64,000 nucleotides of DNA from assembly GCA_003443635.1 (NCBI GenBank), contig CP031964.1, positions 2,388,321 to 2,452,320 on the forward strand. The letters are read 5' to 3'. A program made the translations under genes and the position numbers. The notes under the pieces are model-generated. The model was not told the DNA's origin. It saw only the letters and a list, made by a program, of their open reading frames with translations, and did not search any database. The stretch's first letter is position 1; every line of letters begins with the position of its first letter. This stretch comes from Flavobacteriaceae bacterium (GTDB lineage: Bacteria > Bacteroidota > Bacteroidia > Flavobacteriales > Flavobacteriaceae). Positions 53,671 to 62,770 of this stretch are shown here, one piece after another.

Positions 53671-54570
53671 TTACCAAGTAGGCATAGCGTCGAAATATGA
53701 ATTCTTAGTTAATTGAGTTTCTGATTTATCTTTTAAATTAATCTTAAATATTTCTTGATTACCATTAACAGCTCCTGTAAATAATAATTCATCTCCTGAT
53801 ATTGACCAAGCTGCTGTCGAGTAAGAAATTACATTTTCAGCAATTGTTTCTATTGTATTATCTGCCGTAGATAGCATAATCAAATTATATCCTTCTCCTT
53901 TTTTAATTTTTCTATTAACAGCTATTAGTGTTCCGTCTTTTGAAAAAGTTGGGTGCATATAAGAATGATTATTAGGTGAAAGTTGAGTTCTTGCTTTTGT
54001 TTTCAAATTCATAGTATACAATACTTTTTCTCTTATATATGTATACACAATTGATTTGCCGTTAGGGTGATAACTACAAACAGCTCCCCAGGTTGGCTGC
54101 CTTTCTTTTTTAAAGTTTTCAGAAATGTTTTTCTCATCACTGCCATCACTTGCTATACTCAATATTTCCCAAACGCCATTGCGTCTTCCGCTAAAAATAA
54201 TGCGTTTTCCATCTGGACTCCAATTGGCAAATAACCCTTCTTTTTGAGTGACTCTTGTTTTATTACTACCATCTATATTCATTGTCCAAATGACATACCT
54301 ATCGTGATTATCGGTATCGCTATGGTATACTATTTTTTTTCCGTTTGGCGATAATTTTGGACCATTATGATGCGGGTAATGATTTGAACCATTATTAGAT
54401 GTTAATCGCTTACCTGAACCACCATTAGCAGGTATTCTTACAATATCTCTTCCATCAGAGCCTTCTTCTGTAGTAAAATAAATGTAATTGTTATTTTCAT
54501 TTTTAGTATTACCATCTATAGCATCATACGATATCAATGCTAACACAAAAAATATAAATATTGTTTTCAT
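53671..54570 (-). CDS. Secreted PD40 beta-propeller (TolB-like) protein
   Basis: 299 residues, N-terminal signal (IFIFFVLALISYDAIDG). Repeats: GPKLSPNGKKIVYHSD, FANWSPDGKRIIFSGR, SYHPNGKSIVYTYI, HPTFSKDGTLIAVNR, TAAWSISGDELLFTG. It starts 24 bp after the S41 peptidase gene, which makes a peptidase-propeller partnership likely. Confidence 0.9.
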   Translation of the reverse strand: MKTIFIFFVLALISYDAIDGNTKNENNNYIYFTTEEGSDGRDIVRIPANGGSGKRLTSNNGSNHYPHHNGPKLSPNGKKIVYHSDTDNHDRYVIWTMNIDGSNKTRVTQKEGLFANWSPDGKRIIFSGRRNGVWEILSIASDGSDEKNISENFKKERQPTWGAVCSYHPNGKSIVYTYIREKVLYTMNLKTKARTQLSPNNHSYMHPTFSKDGTLIAVNRKIKKGEGYNLIMLSTADNTIETIAENVISYSTAAWSISGDELLFTGAVNGNQEIFKINLKDKSETQLTKNSYFDAMPTW

Positions 54571-54594
54571 AGTTAATAATTTATTAGGCTCACT

Positions 54595-55836
54595 TTAATT
54601 TTTACTAAAATGAGTATTCATTATCCAATCTATTACTGGATCTTGTCCATTGTAAAATCCTTTCCAATCATATTCAATTAGAATGTCTGGGATAATACCA
54701 GAGGTATCTTTATCAGAGTATGTATAATATTCGCTAGAATAAGAACAAGGAATGTTTGAATTTGGAAGTGTAAAACTATTATTCTCTTGATACCCATTAG
54801 GCCTTGCTGCTGTTGGCTGTCCAATAAATTTTGCATTCAATCCTTTTTGAAAATCACTAGCGTTGCCCATCCCTGCTGAAAAAGTCATATTACCAATACC
54901 TACATATACTATAATTTTTTTCGATTGGATAGTTTCTTTTACAATATTAAGTAGACGCTCACCTTTTTTACCATCACCTCCACCATTTGTTCTAAAATCG
55001 ATTAATAGCACGTTAAAATTGCCTTCTTCAATCCATTTGTTTAACCGTTTTCCAAATGCTTTCATTTCTTTTTTATTGAGGTAACTTATGAAATTGAAAT
55101 ATCCAATTACTCCTTCATCAGTAGTAACTGTTTTATACCATAATTTCTCATTAAAACGCTGAAACCTGAGTGGTTCTTTTTTAAACGTATTGGTCATATT
55201 GGTAAGGCTGCAAGGTTGTTTTAAACAAACATCAAAACTGTCTATTATGCCATTCTCGTTTCTTACAGTTAAAGTTAAAACATCTTCTTCCTTACTAACT
55301 TTCAAAGCATTCAGCATTTCGGTTAGCCTTAAGACATATTGTGCTTCATTTATAATATATCCTTTAGATTCTCCATTTGCGATATAGTTAGACACTTTAT
55401 CTAATACCTCTTCTGGGGTAAAACCTCCAAATTTTACGATTTCCCAGCCCAAATATTTCTGTAATGAAGCCTCTACGTTTTGAACATACAATCTATCATT
55501 GAACCATCTAAAGTAAAGCGGTATTTCACTAAATGCTTTATAAGGTCTTGCATAGGTATGTCCATCTCCAAACTTTGAAGCAAATGAAGTTAATGCTAAA
55601 GCAGCTTCTGAATTAGACCCTAGATTGATGGTCTTTAATGCAGTTGCATATTCGACATCTATCGCTTCTTTACTTAATCTATGGTATGGGTTTAAATGTT
55701 TAGTAGTAATCTTCTCTTTTAAATAATCTAAATCTTCTCTCCACAGCTCTTTTGTTAATTTAAGATTAATAGGGCTTTGTCCTTCTGAGCAAGGGCCCAA
55801 CGAGCAAATAAATAAAATAAAGATGAATTTTTTCAT
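54595..55836 (-). CDS. S41-family peptidase lipoprotein
   Basis: 413 residues, lipoprotein signal (LFICSLGPC). S41 domain with LLIDFRTNGGGDGKKG and nucleophile Ser320 in MTFSAGMGN. Glycine-rich turn PTAARPNGYQENN follows. It lies 24 bp before the first PD40 gene and 34 bp after an esterase-like gene. The architecture lacks a PDZ that can be recognised by eye. It may be the protease of a multi-protein complex with the propellers. Confidence 0.85.
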   Translation of the reverse strand: MKKFIFILFICSLGPCSEGQSPINLKLTKELWREDLDYLKEKITTKHLNPYHRLSKEAIDVEYATALKTINLGSNSEAALALTSFASKFGDGHTYARPYKAFSEIPLYFRWFNDRLYVQNVEASLQKYLGWEIVKFGGFTPEEVLDKVSNYIANGESKGYIINEAQYVLRLTEMLNALKVSKEEDVLTLTVRNENGIIDSFDVCLKQPCSLTNMTNTFKKEPLRFQRFNEKLWYKTVTTDEGVIGYFNFISYLNKKEMKAFGKRLNKWIEEGNFNVLLIDFRTNGGGDGKKGERLLNIVKETIQSKKIIVYVGIGNMTFSAGMGNASDFQKGLNAKFIGQPTAARPNGYQENNSFTLPNSNIPCSYSSEYYTYSDKDTSGIIPDILIEYDWKGFYNGQDPVIDWIMNTHFSKN

Positions 55837-55870
55837 TTTAGTATTTTCTCAGATGAAATTCACTAATAGA

Positions 55871-56557
55871 TTAATCTCTCAATCGTTTTGCTCTTTCCAA
55901 AAATCCTTTTCCCACAAGTGGCTTCAATACGTGCTTACCGTTTTTGATGATTTCTATAGAGCTTTCTATACCAAAGTTTTTTAATATTTGATGGCTTTTT
56001 TTAGCTGAGCTCATCCAATAAGTATCTTGATCTCCAACAATAAACTGTACTTTAACTCCCTTTAATTGTTTCATTTTTTCTGGGTTGTTATTATTTGGAT
56101 TTCCAGCCATTCCTGTTATTCCTGCAAAATATTCTGGCATTTCCATGACAAGGTCAAAAATACCTGCACTATTAGCACTGTGACATGTAGTATGAAACTT
56201 ATTACCCTCTACATTATATTTAGATTTTAAATGTTCAAATAAAGCTTTAACTTCATTTATCCTGTTAGTTGCATTATAGACGCTATATCCTACAAGTATC
56301 CAACCTTGACTATCTGTGGTTCCTCTCCAATAAAAACTCTGGTCATTTGCAGAATCGGTTTCTGAAGGTCCGACTAAAACAGGATAGGTTTTGCTAGCGT
56401 TAAAATCTAATGGTAAGAGAATGGTGTAATTTAGATTCTTTCCGTTGTAATTAAACGTTTCCAGTTTTTGCTGACTGGAAACAGATGTACAACTGGAACA
56501 AAGAACTATAAAAACTAATGAAATTATTATATTCAGCTTTTTCATAATTCTAAGCAT
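55871..56557 (-). CDS. Esterase-like alpha/beta hydrolase lipoprotein
   Basis: 228 residues (first ATG at 56557 overlaps the previous stop as TAATG; an ATG four codons later is also possible). Lipobox LCSSC. Alpha/beta hydrolase fold with the nucleophile elbow TCHSANSAG in place of GxSxG, FIVGDQDTYW and a late GKHVLK with the probable His. The altered elbow (Cys before His-Ser, Asn after Ala) makes activity less certain. Coupled to the DUF2911 gene upstream. Confidence 0.75.
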   Translation of the reverse strand: MLRIMKKLNIIISLVFIVLCSSCTSVSSQQKLETFNYNGKNLNYTILLPLDFNASKTYPVLVGPSETDSANDQSFYWRGTTDSQGWILVGYSVYNATNRINEVKALFEHLKSKYNVEGNKFHTTCHSANSAGIFDLVMEMPEYFAGITGMAGNPNNNNPEKMKQLKGVKVQFIVGDQDTYWMSSAKKSHQILKNFGIESSIEIIKNGKHVLKPLVGKGFLERAKRLRD

Positions 56558-57603
56558 TATTTAATTCCTGCGATTATACCATCAAAATAAGCCTGTTGAT
56601 TTTGGGGCGCCTTAGATTTTGCTATTTTATAATACTTAAGGGCTTTCTTTTTATTACCATCTTTTAAATAAGCTTCACCTAAACTATCTGTAAAACCCCA
56701 TATAAAAGGATCATCTTGATTATTTTCAACATTATATGTAAAAACTTCAATTGCTTTTTGTGTTCTATTTAATCCAAGCAACTGATATCCGTACTGATTT
56801 ATTTGATTAGGCGTACCTGTTGGGACAGCTTCATCCATTATCTTTTCAGCTTCAGCTAGATTACCTTTATTTGCCATTAATTGTGCTTTAACAGCGAGAT
56901 TGCTAAAGCCTTTACTACTCGCAATAGATTTATCTATCCATACCATAGCTTCATCTAAATTGATGTTGTTTTGCACACAGTATCTGGCTGCCTGCATATA
57001 ACCTCTCCAACCAAATCCGGCTACTCCTTTTAATTCCGCTCTTGCGTTATCCACTACTATTTTTTTAGTGTCAAACTCGATTTTAAATGGGATTTTTGTT
57101 TTTTCCCATTGTAAAACTGCTGTAAGGCTAGAAGCGCCTCTATCAATAAAATCATAACTTAACCATTCTTGAAAAGGTATTGCTTCCGGTTTAACAGTTA
57201 CCATTAACTGTAGATCTTTTTCCTTCGGTGCGTTAGTTCCCCAAGATTTACTATACTTGGATAATAATAATATAGCACTATCTTCTTTAGGCATGATATA
57301 AAAGCCATAGATTCCAGCTGCTATTTTTTTTCCTTCAATAGTAGCATCGTGAGTAAAATGAATGGTCGTATTTTCGTTAGCACCTGCTCTCCATATTTGA
57401 TCGTAAGGGACAATACCTCCAAAAATTTGTCGCCCCTGTACACTTGGGCTGTGATATGTAATAGTAACATCTGAAAGTCCTAATCTCTGTGTAATTACAG
57501 ATTTTTGACTTACGTTGGGTAGTGTAATATTTTGGGCAGTAATTCCTATGCAAAACGATAAAGCAAATAACAATAACGTTATTCTTGATTTTGGTTTTTT
57601 CAT
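56557..57603 (-). CDS. DUF2911 protein with C-terminal TPR repeats
   Basis: 348 residues, signal peptide ending FCIGITAQ. DUF2911 (about 25-170): VTITYHSPSVQGRQIFGG, DQIWRAGANENTTIHF, LLLSKYSKSWGTNAP. The second half (about 190-345) is TPR-like with WIDKSIASSKGFSNLAVKAQLMA and DGNKKKALKYYKIAKSK. First gene of the minus-strand group ending at 51345; a TAATTTTG promoter element lies 31-38 bp upstream. Confidence 0.9.
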   Translation of the reverse strand: MKKPKSRITLLLFALSFCIGITAQNITLPNVSQKSVITQRLGLSDVTITYHSPSVQGRQIFGGIVPYDQIWRAGANENTTIHFTHDATIEGKKIAAGIYGFYIMPKEDSAILLLSKYSKSWGTNAPKEKDLQLMVTVKPEAIPFQEWLSYDFIDRGASSLTAVLQWEKTKIPFKIEFDTKKIVVDNARAELKGVAGFGWRGYMQAARYCVQNNINLDEAMVWIDKSIASSKGFSNLAVKAQLMANKGNLAEAEKIMDEAVPTGTPNQINQYGYQLLGLNRTQKAIEVFTYNVENNQDDPFIWGFTDSLGEAYLKDGNKKKALKYYKIAKSKAPQNQQAYFDGIIAGIK

Positions 57604-57633
57604 CTCTTAATTGATTTAAATTGTTTGTAGAGA

Positions 57634-57641
57634 CAAAATTA
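57634..57641 (-). promoter_or_regulatory. -7 promoter element of the DUF2911/S41/PD40 group
   Basis: TAATTTTG on the minus strand (TAnnTTTG), 31 bp before the start at 57603. No Fnr-type palindrome is present upstream, so this group is not part of the Fnr-type set. Confidence 0.5.
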
Positions 57642-57841
57642 GATGCATCTATCCTTTCTAAAAATCAATTTGTGTTAGACTGTTAGTTTTGTGATAAAGT
57701 GTGAATATTAGCTTTCAAATTAGTATAAATACTCATGAAACAAATATTTACAAACTACTCATCACAAGCTTAACTACTTATCACATTCCACTATTTAGCA
57801 ATAGTTAATTGAATTACATTTGTTGAATGCAAAAATGAAGT

Positions 57842-58303
57842 TTAATTAGTTTCGAAGCCTGCCGAAATTATTTCTTTTTTGATGTTATATTCTTTACCGT
57901 TATAACAAAACTTAGAATTACCAACAGAAATTTTTTCATTTGCAGGAAGGACATAAGCTCTAAGCATTTCATTTTCTGGATTACCAGGGAAGTTAAAACT
58001 CGACTTTAATGCTAATGTTATACTTTTATTAGATGTATTAGACAAGTACATAATATTTCCACAAACGTCAGCTTCTTCTGAAAAAGATAAATATGAAACA
58101 GCCTCTTGACCATATAAATCACCATGAGCATCAAAACCACCATTATTATCCACAAAAAGAGCGCGGTAAATCTCTAAATAAGATAATTCACTTATATTTT
58201 TTAAAGCACTTTGCGGGGTATCATCAGAAGTTTGATTATTATTTTTACAATTTATACAAAGTAAAAAGATACATAAAGGCAAAAAGAGTAACTTTAGTTT
58301 CAT
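57842..58303 (-). CDS. Lipoprotein of unknown function
   Basis: 153 residues with a lipoprotein signal (FLLCINC, Cys20). The rest (YLEIYRALFVDNNGGFD, YLSFSEEADVCGNIMYLSNTSN) matches no family I recognise. Four mature cysteines could form a disulfide. It is divergent from the kinase at 58386. Confidence 0.65.
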   Translation of the reverse strand: MKLKLLFLPLCIFLLCINCKNNNQTSDDTPQSALKNISELSYLEIYRALFVDNNGGFDAHGDLYGQEAVSYLSFSEEADVCGNIMYLSNTSNKSITLALKSSFNFPGNPENEMLRAYVLPANEKISVGNSKFCYNGKEYNIKKEIISAGFETN

Positions 58304-58385
58304 CGAAAAAAATTTATAGTAAATATAACGTATAAAATATAATTTATATTAAAAATAATTTCACTTAAATTGACCTCGAGTATAA

Positions 58386-59486
58386 TTGATAATGAAAAAA
58401 AGCATTACATATTATTATAAAAACTTACCAATTAATATATGGAAGCTATTAATTTTCAGCTTTGTTGTTAGTGTATTCTTTATTCTAAAACAATATATTA
58501 ATCATATTATTAACGAATATAATTACTCATTTAGTTGGCTACTTGTATCTACTAAAATAGTTTTGAATTATTTGCTTTGGGTTCTTTTAGCTCCGTTAAT
58601 TTATACTTTAACTAAAACGTTTCAAAAGATAAACGTAAAACGTATTCTCCAATTTTTAATTGGATGCCTATTACTGGTTGTTCTTCATCAATTATTATCT
58701 TCAAGAGCAGATGATGTTATAAATTATTTTGCTAACGGATACCTAAAAACTTTCTTTGGACATAATAGTACTGTTGTTATCGTTATAGGTAGCTTTTCTA
58801 GTTTTATTGAATTGCTTGTTATCATCGCTATTTTTATGGCTATGGATTATCAGAAAAAATATCTTATCAATCAGAAAGCTTTAATTGCTTCACAGCTTAA
58901 TGCATTACGTATGCAATTACAACCTCATTTTTTGTTTAACACATTACACTCTATAGCTTCAATGATTGATATAGACACCAAAAATGCTCAAAAAATGCTA
59001 AGCAAATTAGGGGCATTGCTTAGACATATATTAGAGTATGATGCCGAACAAATGGTTACGGTTAAAGATGAACTTAATTTTATAAAAGATTATTTAGACT
59101 TAGAGCAAGAGCGTTATAGAGATCGAATTACTATTAGTTACAATATTGCTGAAGAAGCAATGCAATTGAAAATTCCTAATATGATATTTCAACCTTTAGT
59201 AGAAAATGCCGTTAAATATGGTATTATACCTACAGTAGATGATGGTGAAATTAAAATAAATATTCAATTAGAGCATAATACAACGCTACAAGAAAATACA
59301 TTAGTACTCGAAATATCGAATACTTACAATGTCAATAATCTTACAAAACCCGCTGGCACTGGCACTGGTTTATTAAACATAAAAAAGAGACTTAAACAGT
59401 TTTATGGTGACCAATTTTTATTTAATGCAGATTTTAAAACTCCAGAATTATATAATGCAAAAATAACTTTACCCATTATTGAATAA
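58386..59486 (+). CDS. LytS-type histidine kinase
   Basis: 366 residues (a start at codon 3 is also possible). Four membrane helices (about 18-35, 48-75, 88-106, 126-150), then QPHFLFNTLHSIASM, FQPLVENAVKYGI and GTGTGLLNIKKRLKQFYG. The regulator starts two bases after its stop. Confidence 0.92.
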   Translation: MIMKKSITYYYKNLPINIWKLLIFSFVVSVFFILKQYINHIINEYNYSFSWLLVSTKIVLNYLLWVLLAPLIYTLTKTFQKINVKRILQFLIGCLLLVVLHQLLSSRADDVINYFANGYLKTFFGHNSTVVIVIGSFSSFIELLVIIAIFMAMDYQKKYLINQKALIASQLNALRMQLQPHFLFNTLHSIASMIDIDTKNAQKMLSKLGALLRHILEYDAEQMVTVKDELNFIKDYLDLEQERYRDRITISYNIAEEAMQLKIPNMIFQPLVENAVKYGIIPTVDDGEIKINIQLEHNTTLQENTLVLEISNTYNVNNLTKPAGTGTGLLNIKKRLKQFYGDQFLFNADFKTPELYNAKITLPIIE

Positions 59487-59488
59487 CT

Positions 59489-60259
59489 ATGAAATTAAGA
59501 TGTATTATTATAGATGATGAATTTTTAGCAAGACAACGTTTGCTTAAACTACTTGAGTCTTTTGGGGGTATTATTGTGGTAGGCGAATGCCGAAACGGAA
59601 GCGAAGCATTAGAAAAAATAGCCTTAAAAGAGCCTGATTTAATTTTTTTAGACATACAAATGCCTGATATGAATGGTTTTATGGTGTATGATCAAATAAA
59701 GAAAAAACCAAAAGTAATATTTACAACAGCATATGATAGTTATGCTATAGAAGCTTTTAAAATTAATGCGGTAGATTATCTTTTAAAACCCTTTGATGAA
59801 GAACGTATAGCTATTGCTATTAATCGTGTTTTAGGCATTCAAAAAAGAAGTAACTCTTTTGATATTGAGGGTAAAATTAAGCAGCTTTTACGTCGTTATG
59901 AAGCTGATGAATATGCTTTTACCTCTCAAATCTCTATCTCAAGTAAGGGTAGAGAAGTTAATATCGATATTGACGATATTATATATTTTAAAAGTGATGG
60001 GAATTACGTTAAAATTATTACTGAACAAAAAACATTTCTTTACCGAAGCACGCTTAATGCTCTAAATGAAGCGCTTAATCCTTCCCAATTTTTAAGGATT
60101 CATCGCTCACTAATTTTAAACACTGTTTATATAAAAGTATGTGCATATTTAAATAATAACGAATATAAATTTAGACTCAAAAATGATGAAGAATTTACAT
60201 CGTCACGTTCTTATAATTCTCAAGTGGCAGAGTATTTATCTAACAAAAAAGATGAGTGA
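59489..60259 (+). CDS. LytTR-type response regulator
   Basis: 256 residues: receiver with IIDDEFLARQ, Asp in FLDIQMPDMNGF, FTTAYDSYA and LLKPFDEERI, then a LytTR domain (YFKSDGNYVKII, LRIHRSLILN, FTSSRSYN). Forms a pair with the kinase. Intergenic sequence follows to the next convergent gene. Confidence 0.93.
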   Translation: MKLRCIIIDDEFLARQRLLKLLESFGGIIVVGECRNGSEALEKIALKEPDLIFLDIQMPDMNGFMVYDQIKKKPKVIFTTAYDSYAIEAFKINAVDYLLKPFDEERIAIAINRVLGIQKRSNSFDIEGKIKQLLRRYEADEYAFTSQISISSKGREVNIDIDDIIYFKSDGNYVKIITEQKTFLYRSTLNALNEALNPSQFLRIHRSLILNTVYIKVCAYLNNNEYKFRLKNDEEFTSSRSYNSQVAEYLSNKKDE

Positions 60260-60470
60260 TTTCTTAGGATATAAATTTTCAGAAAATTGTTGTCTGAATT
60301 GACAAAGCTTTTGTGTTGAACATTGACCTATTTTCGAGCTAATTTATAAGTCTTTTCGAAGAACTATAGTTAATTATAACATCAAATTCTTTTCTCAATT
60401 TATACTTATGCAAAAGAAAAGAATACAAAATTTCACCAAGCCCTCTATCCATTTTATATACTGATAACTT

Positions 60471-60806
60471 CTAAAATTTATAGATTTCACCCTTAGTTTC
60501 TAACAAAATTTGTGCTTCTTTCCAATTAGGAAAATCATTCATTTCAATAACAATAGTTTGAATTTTTTTTGCTATTAATTTTGATTTATGTATTGCTTGT
60601 AAATGAGCTCCACTATATGTAAATGCCTTTATATCTTCTTCATTTTTCCAAAGTGTCATTGTATAATGTTTTACCCAAAATCCTTTTTTCTTAAACGCTA
60701 TACATCTTGACTTCTTAAGCTGATTAGAAATATGTAACGCAAAAATGGATAATTTAAAAAAGTGAAGAGGTGATTTTAATTCTATTGATGTGATACTTAT
60801 TTTCAT
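60471..60806 (-). CDS. DUF3291-like dimeric alpha/beta barrel protein
   Basis: 111 residues. The pattern KSRCIAFKKKGFWVKHYTMTLWKNEEDIKAFTYSGAHL is that of DUF3291 or antibiotic-monooxygenase-like small barrels in Bacteroidota. No signal peptide. Function unknown. It lies 12 bp behind the GNAT gene. Confidence 0.65.
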   Translation of the reverse strand: MKISITSIELKSPLHFFKLSIFALHISNQLKKSRCIAFKKKGFWVKHYTMTLWKNEEDIKAFTYSGAHLQAIHKSKLIAKKIQTIVIEMNDFPNWKEAQILLETKGEIYKF

Positions 60807-60818
60807 ATCCTACAAGGT

Positions 60819-61280
60819 TTATTTAATATACCGCATTCTTATGACTTCTTGATTAGCTTGCTCAAAGCTATATCTTTTAACTTCTTTAAATCCATATTTA
60901 TCATAAAATGCACGTCCAATTTTATTGTTTTTAAATACTTCAACTTCAAGATTCTCATAAACGTCTTTTATATGATCTACCAAAGCTGAACCAATCCCTT
61001 TTGAATGATATTTTGGATTAACAAATAAACCTTCTATTTCATTTTCTATCATAGAAATAAAGCCTAAAATATTGTTGTTATTCTCATAAACATAAATGCA
61101 TGCTTCTGGGTTTGGCAAATATAATTCTCGCATGTCCTTAGTTACTTTTTTAACAAATTCTGTGTCTAAAAAAGGATGAGCCAAATTTGAAGCTTGCTCC
61201 CATATATTCATTAGCGCTTCTAAATCTTCTTTATTATATTTCCCATAATGTAATGGTAAACAAAGATGCTTAATTTTCAC
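60819..61280 (-). CDS. GNAT-family N-acetyltransferase
   Basis: 153 residues with the acetyl-CoA site IEGLFVNPKYHSKGIGSALV (Q/RxxGxG/A equivalent KGIGSA) and the C-terminal YDKYGFKEVKRY. Transfers an acetyl group to an amine. The substrate is unknown. 12 bp from the DUF3291-like gene. Confidence 0.88.
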   Translation of the reverse strand: MKIKHLCLPLHYGKYNKEDLEALMNIWEQASNLAHPFLDTEFVKKVTKDMRELYLPNPEACIYVYENNNNILGFISMIENEIEGLFVNPKYHSKGIGSALVDHIKDVYENLEVEVFKNNKIGRAFYDKYGFKEVKRYSFEQANQEVIRMRYIK

Positions 61281-61341
61281 CTTAAAATGCTTCAGATGGC
61301 AAATTGAAACATTTATATAAAATCATATCTTCAAATTCCAT

Positions 61342-62250
61342 TTACTCTAAATATTTTATGGCATTTTTAGCCATCTTTTTATAATCATGACCTACATTTT
61401 CAATTGTATCAATCGACCATTTAAATGAATGGTTTTCTCTCTTTGAATATTTTTTCGACCAATTATAGAAATTAGATCCTCTCTCTAATCTATTCCTACC
61501 TTGGTTCATTGCTAAATCTGTTTTAATAAATCGACCTGATTTAGAGCTATTATCTAATTCTCCTAATTGAATTATCAATTGTTTTTCAAAATATTTTTCG
61601 AGTTGTACATTACTTATATTCTTAATACCATATGGGTATTCTATTTTATCATTAGGATATGTATACACTCCTGCATTAGCTGCGATAGCTGTTCTTATTC
61701 TGTTTTCAGGAAACAACATAATCATTCTATGAACAAACTGTCCTCCTGCGGAATGCCCAAAAATATCATAGGTTTCATTTTTAAAAAGATTGACTTGTTT
61801 AAGATGTGTGAAAATATTTTCTACAACTGTAAATGCCCATTCATCTTTTGGGTTTTTTGTACCGAAATAAGTGAATAAATTTCCCTCTTGATAATCATTG
61901 GTAATGTATTTTGAAAACTTATTAGAAAATTCTGGCGCAACAACTAAAATATTTTCTTCTTGAGATATTGCTTTCCATGCATTGAGATAATCCTTTGCAT
62001 TACGCTTAACTCCGTGCATTACGAAGAGAATTTCATCACCATTTCTCCATGTATTAGGCCTATAAGTCCATACTCTTATCGATCTTTTTGTTTTGCCTTT
62101 ATATGCATACATTACAAAAGAATCAGCTTTTTCTTTTATTTGCCTTACTTCTGTTATTTCTGGACCTTTAGGTAGCACATATAGATAAACATAACTAGAT
62201 ACAATTAACACAGAGAGTATAGACAACATTATAATAATCTTTTTTTTCAT
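61342..62250 (-). CDS. Membrane-anchored or secreted alpha/beta hydrolase
   Basis: 302 residues, N-terminal hydrophobic segment (IIIMLSILSVLIVSSYVYLYVL). Alpha/beta hydrolase with ILFVMHGVKRNAKDYLN (oxyanion), GHSAGG nucleophile elbow (about 165) and a late NVGHDYKKM with the likely His. Similar to secreted esterases or depolymerase-like hydrolases. Substrate unknown. 58 bp after the 62309 gene. Confidence 0.8.
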   Translation of the reverse strand: MKKKIIIMLSILSVLIVSSYVYLYVLPKGPEITEVRQIKEKADSFVMYAYKGKTKRSIRVWTYRPNTWRNGDEILFVMHGVKRNAKDYLNAWKAISQEENILVVAPEFSNKFSKYITNDYQEGNLFTYFGTKNPKDEWAFTVVENIFTHLKQVNLFKNETYDIFGHSAGGQFVHRMIMLFPENRIRTAIAANAGVYTYPNDKIEYPYGIKNISNVQLEKYFEKQLIIQLGELDNSSKSGRFIKTDLAMNQGRNRLERGSNFYNWSKKYSKRENHSFKWSIDTIENVGHDYKKMAKNAIKYLE

Positions 62251-62308
62251 GACGTTTTTTTCTTACTTAATAAAGAATGAATCTCAAGGAATTAGATTCG
62301 TTTAATTT

Positions 62309-62740
62309 TTATTTTTTTTTGAACACCCAAAAGACATTAATAATTTTCCATTTCTCTTCTTGTTTTACCAAATGAATATATTCAGTCCATCTGGTTTTTG
62401 GATATCCAGTCTTCAAACTTGTTCTTGCCATATTTCCATAGATAGTAATATCTTCTACTACGTTCTTTTGATACTTTATTGGAAGTTTTTCCTTTGTAGA
62501 TATCAGTCTTTTTAACTCTTCTATAGGAAAACCCTCACTTAAAGTATCATCTGGATTTAAACCTCTTTTAGCAAGCCTTGGATGTAATGATTTACTAATC
62601 TCATCATAATTATTTTCAAAGAAATTTTCTATGTAATTCAATACGTTAGTCTCAATTGAATGGGTTTCTATAATTGTAGATTGAGACTGACAGTTAATCG
62701 CAAAAAGTATTGCAATAACTAGTATAAACATTTTCTTCAT
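62309..62740 (-). CDS. Secreted NTF2-like (SnoaL/lumazine-binding type) protein
   Basis: 143 residues, signal peptide ending NCQSQ. Fold pattern VLNYIENFFENNYDEISKSLHPRLAKRG, then a sheet VVEDITIYGNMARTSLKTGYP and IHLVKQEEKWKIINVFWV. Matches putative lumazine-binding NTF2 proteins. Sixth NTF2-like gene of the window. Confidence 0.7.
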   Translation of the reverse strand: MKKMFILVIAILFAINCQSQSTIIETHSIETNVLNYIENFFENNYDEISKSLHPRLAKRGLNPDDTLSEGFPIEELKRLISTKEKLPIKYQKNVVEDITIYGNMARTSLKTGYPKTRWTEYIHLVKQEEKWKIINVFWVFKKK

Positions 62741-62770
62741 CCTACTATTTTTTTAATTTGTATATAATCA

